A stretch of DNA of 64,000 bases from CAYMND01 sp964465065 (lineage in GTDB: Bacteria > Acidobacteriota > Aminicenantia > UBA2199). A model generated the notes under the pieces. That model was not told the origin of the DNA. It saw nothing but the letters and a program-made list of their open reading frames with translations, and did not search any database. The translations under genes were made by a program, and so were the position numbers. Of this stretch, positions 37,746 through 46,770 are shown one piece after another. The DNA lies in the NCBI GenBank assembly GCA_964465065.1, contig CAYXHZ010000007.1, positions 23,378 to 87,377 of the forward strand, read 5' to 3'. How positions within the stretch are numbered: the first letter of the stretch is position 1; the number at the start of each line of letters is the position of its first letter.

Positions 37746-39131
37746 ATGGATATCTATTCCACCATCAACGACAATTTTCGGCGTTTCCTTTTCATTCCCG
37801 ATCAGGCCGTCATTGTAGCGGCATTTTCCGGTGGCCGTGATTCAACCGCCCTGCTGCATTTGCTGCTCGAACTGAAACATGAAATAAAGCTTCGTGTGCA
37901 AGCCGCCTATTTCAACCATCAAATCCGCCCGGACGCGCCACAGGAAGAAGCCTGGGTCAGAGAGCAATGCGATAAGCTTGACATCCCTCTCCATGTCGGC
38001 CACGGCAACATTCCCGAATTGAAGCGCAGCCAAGGCGGCAACCTGGAGGAAATCGCGTCCGACGAACGTTACAAGTTTTTGTTCAGGACTCTGGATTCGC
38101 TCGATCAGCCTGCATATCTGGCCACCGCCCATCATGCCGGCGATCAGCTGGAAACTTTTTTGTTCCGATTGACGCGCGGCAGCGGTCCCCACGGCCTCCT
38201 GGGAATTTTTCCACATATTGAAAAACGACTGATCCGGCCGATGCACAACATATCCCCCAAACAGATCGAGACCTACCTCTCCGAACGCAACATTCCCTGG
38301 TACCAGGACCCCAGCAACGAAAACCGCGATTTCAGCCGAAACCGGATTCGTCATCATGTCCTGCCCGAGTTGGAAAGGCTCAATCCCAAACTGTACGCCA
38401 GTTTCAGCCGCGGCCTGGCGATTCTGGCCGAGGAGGACGCATTCCTTCAGGACCTGTCCGAACAAGAATTGAAGCGGATCAGTCCGATACCCAATGCGCT
38501 CAGCCGGCCGGAACTGCTTGCACTTCCCGTTTCAATGAGCCGGCGTGTGCTGCGCCTGTTCATCGCCCGGAACCGTGGCAACCTGCGCTCTCTTTCCTTC
38601 CAGCATGTCCATGACTCTCTGCAGGCCATCGACCGGCTCTACCGCGGCCACCGCATCCCGGGGCTGTCTCTGGCCATCAGCCGGGATTGGGTCGTCGCTC
38701 CACGGCCTACAGCGGACGATTACTGTATTCGTATCAACGAAAACGACAGCCCTGATGTCCCCGATATGGCCACCCGGTTCTGCATACGCCCCGTCGACGC
38801 TTTTCAGCCTGACCCTGCCAACCTTTCGGTTACCCTGCCGGCAGAAAAGCTGACCTTCCCCCTGACCATCCGCCCACCTGAAAAATCGGACCGCTACCGG
38901 CGCATGAACACCGACTACGACCAGGAAGTCTGGGAAATGTTGCGTGAAAGAGGCATTCCCATCCCTCTGAGACGGTGGTTCCCCCTTCTTGTCAACGGTG
39001 ACGGCCGACCAGTCTGGTGTTTTGCCTGCCCGCTGGCGGCAGCGTTCCACTGTCCCGTTCCCCCGCCGATCGCAATGCCGCTGCGGCAAATCATTCTGCC
39101 GCAACATCCCTTCGGCCGCTTTCTGACCTGA
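37746..39131 (+). CDS. tilS: tRNA(Ile)-lysidine synthetase
   Basis: A 461-residue PP-loop enzyme that changes the wobble C of the CAU anticodon of tRNA-Ile2 to lysidine. The PP-loop is AAFSGGRDSTALLHLLL (residues about 21-37; usual SGGxDS). AAYFNHQIRPDAPQEEAWV and ATAHHAGDQLETFLFRLTRGSG follow, with HNISPKQIETYL and the DPSNENRDFSRNRIRHHVLPEL segment closing the catalytic domain. A C-terminal TilS domain is present. The ATG at 37746 lies 12 bp after the tRNA and has no clear Shine-Dalgarno sequence. Confidence 0.95.
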   Translation: MDIYSTINDNFRRFLFIPDQAVIVAAFSGGRDSTALLHLLLELKHEIKLRVQAAYFNHQIRPDAPQEEAWVREQCDKLDIPLHVGHGNIPELKRSQGGNLEEIASDERYKFLFRTLDSLDQPAYLATAHHAGDQLETFLFRLTRGSGPHGLLGIFPHIEKRLIRPMHNISPKQIETYLSERNIPWYQDPSNENRDFSRNRIRHHVLPELERLNPKLYASFSRGLAILAEEDAFLQDLSEQELKRISPIPNALSRPELLALPVSMSRRVLRLFIARNRGNLRSLSFQHVHDSLQAIDRLYRGHRIPGLSLAISRDWVVAPRPTADDYCIRINENDSPDVPDMATRFCIRPVDAFQPDPANLSVTLPAEKLTFPLTIRPPEKSDRYRRMNTDYDQEVWEMLRERGIPIPLRRWFPLLVNGDGRPVWCFACPLAAAFHCPVPPPIAMPLRQIILPQHPFGRFLT

Positions 39132-39138
39132 AGCAGAA

Positions 39139-40434
39139 TCAGGATTCTTCCATAAATCTGACCACGCCATCGATGATCGTTTCGATTATCACGCCTCTTC
39201 CCCGCCAACCGATGAACGGCGAATTGCGCGACTTGGAACGGAAATAGTGCTCGTCGACCTGAAACGGCCGTTCCGGATCGAAGACGACCAGATTGGCCGG
39301 CAGGCCGTCCCTGATCAGCCCATAGCGACTGCTTTGACCGATCAAGCGGGCCGGAGCGCTGCTGAACGTTTCCACCAGGCGCCGAAGCGGCAGGCTGCCG
39401 TTTCGCACCAGCCTGTCGAACAACAATGGAAAAGCGGTCTCCATGCCGATGACGCCAAAGGGAGTCTCCGAGAAAGGGCGTGATTTTTCCTCCGCGGAAT
39501 GAGGCGCATGGTCGGTGGCCACGCAATCGATCGACCCGTCGGACAGCATGGCGATCAGACGCTTCCGGTCCGCCTCGCTGCGCAAAGGCGGCTTCATCTT
39601 GGCCAGACTTCCCGATTCGTTCAGGACCTGATGGTTGAGCAGCAGATGATGCGGCGTGACATCGGCGCTTACCCTTTGTCCACGCTGCTTGGCCCAGGCC
39701 ACCATTTCCGCCGCGTAAGCGGTCGACAAATGCGTGACGTGCAGATGGCCGCCGGTTTCGTGCTGCAGGACGATGTCCCGGGCCACGATGATTTCCTCGG
39801 CGCTGGCAGGCAGTTGAGGCAGCGGCGGATCCCAAAACCCCGTCGCCCCCGGGTCCACCTGGCCGTTTGCCGACAGGCGCGGATCCTCGGAATGCTGGAA
39901 TATGGGCAAGGACAATTCACGGCAGCGCATCAGGGCTTCGCGCATCAATGCCGAATCGGCCAGGGTCTTACCGTCGTCAGTGAAGGCGATCGCTCCGGCG
40001 TGAGCCAAATCCTCCAGCTTGGTGAGGCAGGTTCCCTGTTGAGCTTTGCTGAGAGCGGCCACCGGCAGAATCTGCATGCCCCGCTTCACCCCTTGTTCCC
40101 GCAGCCAGGTCACGAGTTCCGGGCTGTCGATGACCGGTTGCGTGTTGGGCATGGCGGCGATTACCGCAAAGCCGCCCTTCAGAGCGGCCCGGATGCCGCT
40201 GTCGATATCTTCTTTATACGTTTGCCCGGGATCCCGCAGATGCACATGCAAATCGATGAAGGCCGGAAAAATGTACTTATCCCGGAGATCACGGCAGATG
40301 CAGTCCCTGCCGGCTGTCAGGTCCTTGCCGATGGCGATGACCTTCCCGTTCTGAATTGCGAGATCGAGCTGGCCGCTTTCACCGGCCGGGTTGATCAATG
40401 TCGCCCCTTTCAACAGGACCTTGGATTCGCTCAT
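39139..40434 (-). CDS. pyrC: Dihydroorotase, class I
   Basis: A 431-residue dihydroorotase for pyrimidine synthesis. Metal ligands are in FIDLHVHLRDPGQTYKED (HxH), the AMPNTQP segment, the FQHSEDPRL histidine, HVTHLSTAYAAEMV and CVATDHAPHSAEEKSRPF (catalytic Asp), near residues 60, 88, 178, 230 and 305. It starts within an ATGA shared with the DUF4416 stop and is convergent with tilS (7 bp apart). Confidence 0.96.
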   Translation of the reverse strand: MSESKVLLKGATLINPAGESGQLDLAIQNGKVIAIGKDLTAGRDCICRDLRDKYIFPAFIDLHVHLRDPGQTYKEDIDSGIRAALKGGFAVIAAMPNTQPVIDSPELVTWLREQGVKRGMQILPVAALSKAQQGTCLTKLEDLAHAGAIAFTDDGKTLADSALMREALMRCRELSLPIFQHSEDPRLSANGQVDPGATGFWDPPLPQLPASAEEIIVARDIVLQHETGGHLHVTHLSTAYAAEMVAWAKQRGQRVSADVTPHHLLLNHQVLNESGSLAKMKPPLRSEADRKRLIAMLSDGSIDCVATDHAPHSAEEKSRPFSETPFGVIGMETAFPLLFDRLVRNGSLPLRRLVETFSSAPARLIGQSSRYGLIRDGLPANLVVFDPERPFQVDEHYFRSKSRNSPFIGWRGRGVIIETIIDGVVRFMEES

Positions 40435-40991
40435 CCCCGTTCCTCGACTTCAAGCTCTCCGGCCATGTCCTGCAGCCGACGTTTGTATACCTGACGTAAA
40501 GCCCGGAAAAAATTCAGATACTCCGGACTCATGAAATCCGGATAAGTCCAGGGTAAAAATGAAAAATCACCATTCTTGAAAACATACTCCATGTGGGCGT
40601 ACACGCCATCCCGCAACGGTACGCGATGGTAATGATTCTTGCAGGTGGCAATCAGCAGATTGGCCAGACTGAGCATGCCCGGATCCAGGTTGACACTGCG
40701 GCAGCCGTTGCCGTCGCTCATTGAAGCCTCGATGGCGTTGCATTGCCGTTTCATATCGACCAGTCGGGAAGGATCCATCAGATTCCGGAAGGCCACGAAA
40801 CGCCGCCACAGCGGTTTGCCCATCTCGGCATGGTAATAGCATGTCTGGGTGAAAGCGAACGGAGCGGACATGTTTTCCAGCGGGCCCCAGCTATCGATCA
40901 GGTCCGAGCAGGCGGCATCGGCAACGCCCCAATCCCGGTATATCATCCCGCAAACGGGGATGACCGGATCGAAAGGCAGCGCCGTAGACAT
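40431..40991 (-). CDS. DUF4416 family protein
   Basis: A 186-residue protein of the DUF4416 family, of unknown function and found mostly in Deltaproteobacteria-like and related lineages. Recognisable blocks are SDLIDSWGPLENMSAPFAFTQTCYYHAEMG, with the Tyr-Tyr motif, and NLDPGMLSLANLLIATCKNHYHRVPL, the most diagnostic part. The C-terminus has WTYPDF and the FFRALRQVYKRRL helix. It is coupled to pyrC by a 4-bp overlap and lies 3 bp downstream of the TPR gene. Confidence 0.85.
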   Translation of the reverse strand: MSTALPFDPVIPVCGMIYRDWGVADAACSDLIDSWGPLENMSAPFAFTQTCYYHAEMGKPLWRRFVAFRNLMDPSRLVDMKRQCNAIEASMSDGNGCRSVNLDPGMLSLANLLIATCKNHYHRVPLRDGVYAHMEYVFKNGDFSFLPWTYPDFMSPEYLNFFRALRQVYKRRLQDMAGELEVEERG

Positions 40992-40994
40992 GGC

Positions 40995-43256
40995 TCAGAT
41001 TCCGATGACGATCCGATCGTTGAGAAAAGCGGCCCGGGTTCCATTCGCCGAAACAGCATGCAGCAGAGTGTTCAAAGCCGGCTTGAGGTAAGTGAACTCA
41101 TTTTCGAGGTCCAGCAGAAGGATCTCGCCGTTGAAGGTGACAAATTCGGCATTGGTTCCGTTACGGGCCATTTGCAGGGTGATGATGTCCTCGCGTTTCT
41201 TGACCCGGCTTTTACTGAAGGGTTCCAAAACGATCTGGAACAGCTGGGTTTCCTTTTCGAAGAGTTTCTGCTTTTTCTCAATCAAAAAGTAAAGGGTCTT
41301 GCTGCGGGGCAGGTAGAGGTGGGAAAGAACGTTTTCACCCAGAATCCGGGTCAATTTACCTTTGATGTGATGGTGAATCAACTCTTTCTTATCACCCAGA
41401 GTGCGAACGACGAACTCTCCTTTGAGCGGATCGAAAAAGATGACCTCGACTTCCGCATACTTGTTTTTACCCATGAAAGCCGTCTCGTTGAGGCGAAGGC
41501 TGTGGTTGTCGGCAGCCGAAAACATCACGGCGTCAAAACCCCGTTTGGCATCGACATCGGTGATGTAGACTATTGCGCCGTCGCTGCTGCTGTTGCAATA
41601 TGCCTTGACCGTGCGTGAGGCGGCCAGATCGATCGAGTATCCCTCGTTGATCATGGTCTGTATTTCTTTATCTTTTTGATAGGCTTGAGACAACAAAGCG
41701 AAATCGCGCAATTCCTTTATCGGTAAACGGGCGATCTGGGAAATGCCCTGAACCTTGCCGGCGGCTCCCCCCTTTCGATCCAGCACATAGACCGGCAAAG
41801 GCAGGTTCGGGAAGAGCGGCCGCCGCTGGTACTGCTCGTCGAAAACGGTGAACGGAGCCTGATACAGGGCCTCGGTCAGATTCGACGAAACAAAATAAAA
41901 TTTCTGCCCGTCTGCAGAAAACGCGGAAATGAAATCAGTCATGCGAAATCCGCTGCCGGCGATGGGTTTGAAGGAAAAGGCGTTGCCCTGGCGGGTCAGC
42001 GAATAGATGTATATACTCTGGTCCTCTTTGGCAACGGTGTCGATCACTGCCCAGTCCGAACTCTTTCCCGATGTCCGGATCTGCAGAATATTACCGAGTA
42101 CCGTTCCGGACGAAACGATTTTGGCGCTCTTGGTGTCCAGGACAAACACCTGGTCCTTGTCACCGCTTTTTCTTTTACCACCGAAGAGAAGGTACTGATC
42201 ATCGAGCCAAGCCATGGCCGTAATCGAAAAAAACGGCATTTCAAACGGAGCCTTGATCGTATATTTGGCCGGAAAGAGGGCACTGATATCCGCTTCCGAA
42301 TTGCCGGCGATCAGGGCCCGGTTGATCCAGTGCTGTATGTTTTCGCCTTTGGCCTCACGCAGGTGATGAAGCCCCATCATCCGGTTGATATCTTTGTCCC
42401 ACGGTGCCTGAACCAACACTTCCAGCATCTTGCCGTAGGCCTGGCGATCCTCCAGATCGAACAGAACCTGGGCCATCACTTTTTCATAATCGAGGTTGTA
42501 GCCTTCAAAATGCATCCCTTGCAAGGCATCACGGGCTTCAGCGGGACGCTTCTGCCGGACCAGAAACTGAGCCCAGAGCAATCGGCTCGGGATATGCTGC
42601 GGATTGGCCTTGATGGCATTCTGAATAAACTGGCCGACTCCGCTCCAATCGTTGAGCTGGTAATGGGCTTTGGCCGCCAAATAATTAAAATGGAAGTTAT
42701 GAGTGTCGGCTAAAGCGTTTTTCTCCGTCATCGCCAATACTTCGGCAAGATCGTTCATTTCCAGGTAGAGGTAGGCCAAGGGAATCTTGTATATTTCCTC
42801 TTTGCCGTAATTCAGGGCTCTGGCGAAGTATTCTTCGGCTTTGGGGAAATCCTTGCGGTTGAAGTATTCGTAACCGATGGCCACGTGAACGGCCGGACTT
42901 CGTGGGTGCAAGCGCTGGGCGCGTTCCAGAGTTTCCAGCGAAGTGGAATTGCGCAGGTGACGGGTTGACAGAGACATTCCGATTATGGCGATCAGCGAAC
43001 GGTGATTCATGTCCAGGTAACGTTTGAACCGTTCCGCGGCGTCCCAGTTGTTGTTCTTGAACAATTCCACATAGGCGTCGGCCACCCGCTGATTGTTGCT
43101 GCTGACGAAAAATCGGTTGAAAAAAGGCCGTGCCGACTCCAGATCGTTGAGGAGATAGTAGGTCAAACCGACATCGAAATCATCACCGGCCAATCCCGAG
43201 ACCAGGATCGTCAGCGACAAGATCATGACCGTTACTGTTGCTTTAGCTCTGCTCAT
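40995..43256 (-). CDS. Exported TPR and beta-propeller-like protein
   Basis: A 753-residue protein with a signal peptide (about residues 5-25). Residues about 30-330 are TPR-like (e.g. VHVAIGYEYFNRKDFPKAEEYFARAL and NWDAAERFKRYLDM). Residues about 345-753 form repeated beta-strand segments with sheet-forming and D/N-rich turns (WLDDQYLLFGGKRKSGDKDQ; SADGQKFYFVSS), like a beta-propeller. No enzyme motif is seen. It probably acts in the periplasm in complex assembly. The ATG at 43256 follows GAGG with 5-bp spacing; a GTG at 43262 is the longer option. It heads an operon with DUF4416 and pyrC. Confidence 0.75.
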   Translation of the reverse strand: MSRAKATVTVMILSLTILVSGLAGDDFDVGLTYYLLNDLESARPFFNRFFVSSNNQRVADAYVELFKNNNWDAAERFKRYLDMNHRSLIAIIGMSLSTRHLRNSTSLETLERAQRLHPRSPAVHVAIGYEYFNRKDFPKAEEYFARALNYGKEEIYKIPLAYLYLEMNDLAEVLAMTEKNALADTHNFHFNYLAAKAHYQLNDWSGVGQFIQNAIKANPQHIPSRLLWAQFLVRQKRPAEARDALQGMHFEGYNLDYEKVMAQVLFDLEDRQAYGKMLEVLVQAPWDKDINRMMGLHHLREAKGENIQHWINRALIAGNSEADISALFPAKYTIKAPFEMPFFSITAMAWLDDQYLLFGGKRKSGDKDQVFVLDTKSAKIVSSGTVLGNILQIRTSGKSSDWAVIDTVAKEDQSIYIYSLTRQGNAFSFKPIAGSGFRMTDFISAFSADGQKFYFVSSNLTEALYQAPFTVFDEQYQRRPLFPNLPLPVYVLDRKGGAAGKVQGISQIARLPIKELRDFALLSQAYQKDKEIQTMINEGYSIDLAASRTVKAYCNSSSDGAIVYITDVDAKRGFDAVMFSAADNHSLRLNETAFMGKNKYAEVEVIFFDPLKGEFVVRTLGDKKELIHHHIKGKLTRILGENVLSHLYLPRSKTLYFLIEKKQKLFEKETQLFQIVLEPFSKSRVKKREDIITLQMARNGTNAEFVTFNGEILLLDLENEFTYLKPALNTLLHAVSANGTRAAFLNDRIVIGI

Positions 43257-43288
43257 ATACACCTCTTTCCACCTTTGGCTTTGCTCTC

Positions 43289-43317
43289 GTTATAGCAGAA
43301 TGACCGCATGAATTCAA
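43289..43317 (-). promoter_or_regulatory. Promoter for the TPR-DUF4416-pyrC operon
   Basis: On the minus strand TTGAAT is followed after 17 bp by TATAAC, about 33 bp before the start codon. Confidence 0.6.
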
Positions 43318-43339
43318 ACCGGTTTCTCATATCAAACCC

Positions 43340-44191
43340 TTACTGGTTGCCCCAATTCAGCTTTTCTCGCAGGATCGTGAAATAAGACAGATTCTGGCCG
43401 CTGATGATCTGCAGCCGTCGTTTATCCGTCTCCACCCGGCACCGTTCACCGGGCAGCATTTTGAAAACCTGCTGCCCGTCAATGGTCAGATTTACGTCCT
43501 GGGCCTCACTGAGCAAGGTGATTTCGATGAGAGAATGATCCGGAACGACCAGAGGACGGAAAGTCAGGGAATGCGGACATATCGGAGTCACTACCAAGGC
43601 CTGGACCTGCGGGGTCAGAATCGGTCCGCCCGCCGACAGACTGTAGGCGGTCGACCCGGTCGGTGAAGCCACGATCAGGCCGTCTCCGACGATTCTGGCC
43701 ACCGGCAAACGATCGATCTCCAGGTTCAGTTGAATGATTCTGGATATATCCCCCTTGTTGACCACCAGGTCGTTGAGGGCGATCGATGGCGGAGTGCAGC
43801 CGTTGATTTTCAACACACTGCGTTGCGATATCGATGGCCGTCCGGAGAAGATGGACTGCAGGTCTTCGTAAAGAGATTCTTTCTTGATCTCGGTCAGAAA
43901 GCCCATATTGCCCAGATTTATTCCCGCGATCGGCACGGAATGCTCGACGGCCGAGGCGGCCACCGACAAAAAAGTCCCGTCACCGCCGAAGAGCAGAATC
44001 AGATCGCAACGGGCGGCCAGTTCGGCGCGCTCGCATTCCGCCGCAATATTCAGGTAACCGGCGGCAACCGGTTCGGCCAATACTTGCAGGCCCTTTTCAC
44101 GCAGCCAGCGTGCAGCCGAATCCAGGTGGGGTTTGACCACAGCGATAGGCTTGGCGACCAGTCCGATTCGTTTAAACGGCTGCGATGACAT
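43340..44191 (-). CDS. nadK: NAD kinase
   Basis: A 283-residue ATP-NAD kinase producing NADP. The key GGDGT is in LFGGDGTFLSVAASAV (about residue 70), followed by GINLGNMGFLTE, the NDLVVNKG segment and the SPTGSTAYSLSAGGPIL motif (about 170). Length and order are typical. It starts inside the tlyA gene (20-bp overlap), a common pairing. Confidence 0.97.
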   Translation of the reverse strand: MSSQPFKRIGLVAKPIAVVKPHLDSAARWLREKGLQVLAEPVAAGYLNIAAECERAELAARCDLILLFGGDGTFLSVAASAVEHSVPIAGINLGNMGFLTEIKKESLYEDLQSIFSGRPSISQRSVLKINGCTPPSIALNDLVVNKGDISRIIQLNLEIDRLPVARIVGDGLIVASPTGSTAYSLSAGGPILTPQVQALVVTPICPHSLTFRPLVVPDHSLIEITLLSEAQDVNLTIDGQQVFKMLPGERCRVETDKRRLQIISGQNLSYFTILREKLNWGNQ

Positions 44192-44954
44192 CGATCACCA
44201 TTTTATCATCGATCCGGGAAGGATGACCATATCTGAACAAAAAAAAGTACTCCTGATTGCCTTTCTTGCCCTTGATCCCGGCCGGAGCGATCCCCTGCAC
44301 GCCGAAACCCGTCGCCTCGATTTCGGCGATCAGGTGCAACAGAATCCGTTCCACCTTTTTGGGATCGCGGATGACACCGCCTTTGCCGATCTGACCTTTC
44401 GGACACTCGAACTGGGGCTTGACCATACCCAGGATGGGTACATCCCCCAAAGCGACCAATACGTCGAGAGCTTTTCTGATCGAAATGAAGGACAGATCGA
44501 TGACCACCCAATCCGGACGGTAGGGCAAGTCCTGGGGTGTCAGGTGTTTGATGTTTTTTTCGATCAGGCTGACCCGGGAATCGTTGCGCAGGCTGTCGGC
44601 CACTTGCCGAACGTTGACGTCGATTCCGGTGACAGCCAGAGCTCCGTGCTGCAGCAGAAAGTCGCAAAAACCTCCGGTGGAAACCCCGACATCCAGAATA
44701 CGCTGACCACTCATCGGCATGCCGAAGCTGTTGACCGCCGCTTCCAGTTTGAAGGCTCCCCGTGAAACGTAGGGGTACTTCTGTTTGATCTCCAACCGAT
44801 CCTGGGCAGATACCGCTTTGTCGGCCTTGATTTCCACCTGTCCGTTGACCAGGACCTCCCCGGCCATGATCAGGGCCTTGGCCTTGTCCCGTGATACAGT
44901 CAGCCCTCTCTCGACCAGGCTCGAATCGAGACGGAGACGATCGCCGCCGCTCAT
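44172..44954 (-). CDS. tlyA: TlyA-family rRNA methyltransferase (S4 and FtsJ domains)
   Basis: A 260-residue protein with an N-terminal S4 RNA-binding domain (LRLDSSLVERGLTVSRDKAKALIMAG and VLVNGQV) and a Rossmann methyltransferase domain. SAM is bound by ILDVGVSTGGFCDFLLQ. The K-D-K-E catalytic set is likely in YVSRGAFKLE, VVIDLSF, MVKPQFE and NQEYFF. TlyA 2'-O-methylates 16S and 23S rRNA in mycobacteria. Overlaps on both sides show it is translated within an operon running coaX-hypothetical-tlyA-nadK. Confidence 0.95.
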   Translation of the reverse strand: MSGGDRLRLDSSLVERGLTVSRDKAKALIMAGEVLVNGQVEIKADKAVSAQDRLEIKQKYPYVSRGAFKLEAAVNSFGMPMSGQRILDVGVSTGGFCDFLLQHGALAVTGIDVNVRQVADSLRNDSRVSLIEKNIKHLTPQDLPYRPDWVVIDLSFISIRKALDVLVALGDVPILGMVKPQFECPKGQIGKGGVIRDPKKVERILLHLIAEIEATGFGVQGIAPAGIKGKKGNQEYFFLFRYGHPSRIDDKMVIDVIAAV

Positions 44955-45541
44955 GACGCTTCCTCGCCTTCCGATTCCAGATCCGGTATCGCCAACCGGT
45001 TGAGCAAAAGGTTCAGCCTGTAGCGGTTCAACAACTCGTCGCTGCGCAGAGCCGGAGCCAGATAGCGGGAGAAAACCTCGCAGCGGCGTGCCAATTCCTC
45101 GTCATCCTGGAAGCGATCCAGAAGCGCCTGCTGAAAACAGACGATCTGTTCGCAGTTCAAACTGTCCTGGCTATCGGCGTGCAGGTGTTCGCTGACCAGG
45201 TCGGCGATCTCGACGGGAGGATTACTCAGAAAGTGATTTCTGGCCTTCGCGCCGGCCGAGGGATCCTCGGTCAGGTTGTGGGCGCCGACGATTTTTTCCT
45301 GATGCTGGGCAAACAGTTTCCGTACCGTATGAACGAAGTGGGTGATTTTCGGAGGTTCTTTACCCTGTTTTTTTCTCCGGGCCACCACTTCATCTGCGGC
45401 TTGTTCGACCACGGTCAAAGGGATCCCCTTTTCCCACCAGCGGTACAGCACATCGAATTCACCGGGGGTGATGATGGAATACAGTGCAAATTTCTTCTGC
45501 AGCAGGTCGATGAGCGAGATCATGTACCCGTACGCCTTCAC
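44951..45541 (-). CDS. Conserved-type hypothetical protein
   Basis: A 196-residue helical, cytoplasmic protein. The N-terminal 70 residues (LLQKKFALYSIITPGEF, a WWEKGIPLTVVEQAADEVV helix, then KITHFVHTVRKLF) look like a small helical DNA/primosome-type domain with a W-x2-G-I-P-L turn. The rest is acidic. I do not recognise the family. Two starts are possible: GTG at 45541, within GTGA of the coaX stop and with GGAGG upstream, or ATG at 45523. It is flanked by coaX and tlyA with overlaps, so it is translated. Confidence 0.7.
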   Translation of the reverse strand: MKAYGYMISLIDLLQKKFALYSIITPGEFDVLYRWWEKGIPLTVVEQAADEVVARRKKQGKEPPKITHFVHTVRKLFAQHQEKIVGAHNLTEDPSAGAKARNHFLSNPPVEIADLVSEHLHADSQDSLNCEQIVCFQQALLDRFQDDEELARRCEVFSRYLAPALRSDELLNRYRLNLLLNRLAIPDLESEGEEAS

Positions 45542-46290
45542 TGGCCCACGCCTCCGAATCGTCGCAGTCCGATATGCACCAGATCGGCCTCGTAGCGGTC
45601 TATACCGGCCGGTAGGGCGGCTAGGTGGCGGAAAGCTCCGCCGCAGGCGATCACGGTCACGGTATCGCCCATGAGCCGACGGTACTCGCCGACCAGCCTC
45701 TCGATACCGCCCATGAAGTAATGATAAACACCGACACGGATATGATCCCGGGTGTTTTTGGCGATCAGCGACCGCGGCATGGCGAATTCGACTTCCTTGA
45801 GTTTGGCGGTGTTCTGCGAGAGGCTTTTGATCAACAAATTCAAACCGGGGGCGATCGCGCCGCCCTGGTAAACCCGGTCGGCATCCACCAGATCGAAAGT
45901 GGTCGCCGTTCCGGAATCGATGACGATCAGCGGCGCCGGGCAGAGTTCCAGCGCGCCCAGACAGGCAGCAATCCGGTCGGCACCCAGTTCTGCGGGGTTA
46001 TCGATAGAAAAGCGCAGGTCTTTCGGTGAACGGTAATCGAGATAGACCGGTTCGACAGCGAATTCGCTGCGACAGAGAGCGGACAATTGATCGTCCAGGT
46101 CCGGGACGACCGAAGAAATGAGCACCTGCACGGCAAGCGGGTTCCGGGCATAAGAGGGTACGGCGGCAAAGAGATCTTTCGGCAGAGGCCGGCAGACCGT
46201 CAATTCGTAGCGGGCGGCAACGACCCCATCGGAAAACAACTGCCAGGACAAGGTGCTGTTTCCCAGATCGATGGTCAGTGTCCCGCCCAT
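45538..46290 (-). CDS. coaX: Type III pantothenate kinase
   Basis: A 250-residue CoaX of the ASKHA superfamily, which phosphorylates pantothenate in CoA synthesis and is not feedback-inhibited by CoA. Motifs are the phosphate-1 TIDLGNSTLSWQLF, NPAELGADRIAACLGA (about residue 97), VIDSGTATTFDLVD (about 120, phosphate 2) and the GGAIAPGLNLLIKSLS segment (about 140). It completes, with panB, panC, coaB and coaC, a large part of the CoA pathway in this window. It is 1 bp from the thioesterase gene upstream. Confidence 0.96.
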   Translation of the reverse strand: MGGTLTIDLGNSTLSWQLFSDGVVAARYELTVCRPLPKDLFAAVPSYARNPLAVQVLISSVVPDLDDQLSALCRSEFAVEPVYLDYRSPKDLRFSIDNPAELGADRIAACLGALELCPAPLIVIDSGTATTFDLVDADRVYQGGAIAPGLNLLIKSLSQNTAKLKEVEFAMPRSLIAKNTRDHIRVGVYHYFMGGIERLVGEYRRLMGDTVTVIACGGAFRHLAALPAGIDRYEADLVHIGLRRFGGVGQ

Positions 46291-46291
46291 G

Positions 46292-46681
46292 CTAGATTCT
46301 GGCCATGAATGTTTCGCTGTTGACTATGAAACGACGATGATAACCATGGCCGATCAGACCGTATTCGTCTTCGGCGAATATCTTAAAAGTCAACGATCTG
46401 CCTTCAATTTTGACCAGTTCGGCCGTGCAGCTGATCAGGGCATTGAGCGCGGTCGCTTTGACATGATCGAAGCTGAAATGGGTACCCACCGTATCGTAGC
46501 CTTCCGAAAGGTAGGTTTCCACACATCGCCAGGAAGCCTCCTCGAGGGCGGCGATCAGGGCCGGCGAGCCCAAAACCGGCAATTTTCCAGAACCGCAGGC
46601 GACAGCGCTCATGGCCTGATCGACCGCCTTTTCCAAACAAAACCGGCTGCCGAGCAGCGGAGCCTCTTTCCAGTGATCCAT
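46292..46681 (-). CDS. FlK-like thioesterase (hotdog fold)
   Basis: A 129-residue hotdog protein. Pattern matches to fluoroacetyl-CoA thioesterase FlK: KLPVLGSPALIAALEEASW, the TVGTHFSFDHVKAT strand, CTAELVKIEGRSLTFKIFAEDEYGLIGHGYHRRFIV with the LIGHG H-bearing loop. Such proteins hydrolyse acyl-CoA to free acid, often to remove toxic or dead-end CoA esters. The ATG at 46681 is preferred over one at 46744 on homology; AGGAG is 11 bp away. It lies directly upstream of pantothenate kinase. Confidence 0.8.
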   Translation of the reverse strand: MDHWKEAPLLGSRFCLEKAVDQAMSAVACGSGKLPVLGSPALIAALEEASWRCVETYLSEGYDTVGTHFSFDHVKATALNALISCTAELVKIEGRSLTFKIFAEDEYGLIGHGYHRRFIVNSETFMARI

Positions 46682-46716
46682 TTTTTGCTTGACTCCTGAA
46701 TCGGGAACTGACTGCC

Positions 46717-46744
46717 ATGATACCATATTTTCAGGAGGAACCAA
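46717..46744 (-). promoter_or_regulatory. Candidate promoter for the thioesterase-coaX-tlyA-nadK operon
   Basis: On the minus strand TTGGTT is followed after 16 bp by TATCAT, about 36 bp before the ATG at 46681. Confidence 0.45.
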
Positions 46745-46770
46745 GCCGGTTAACGGATACCGTCCGGTTT

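Noticed and set aside
39127..39143. CCTGA/TCAGG hairpin between tilS and pyrC as a terminator
   Set aside because: Only 5 bp of stem and no real T tract; it overlaps the stop codons of both genes.
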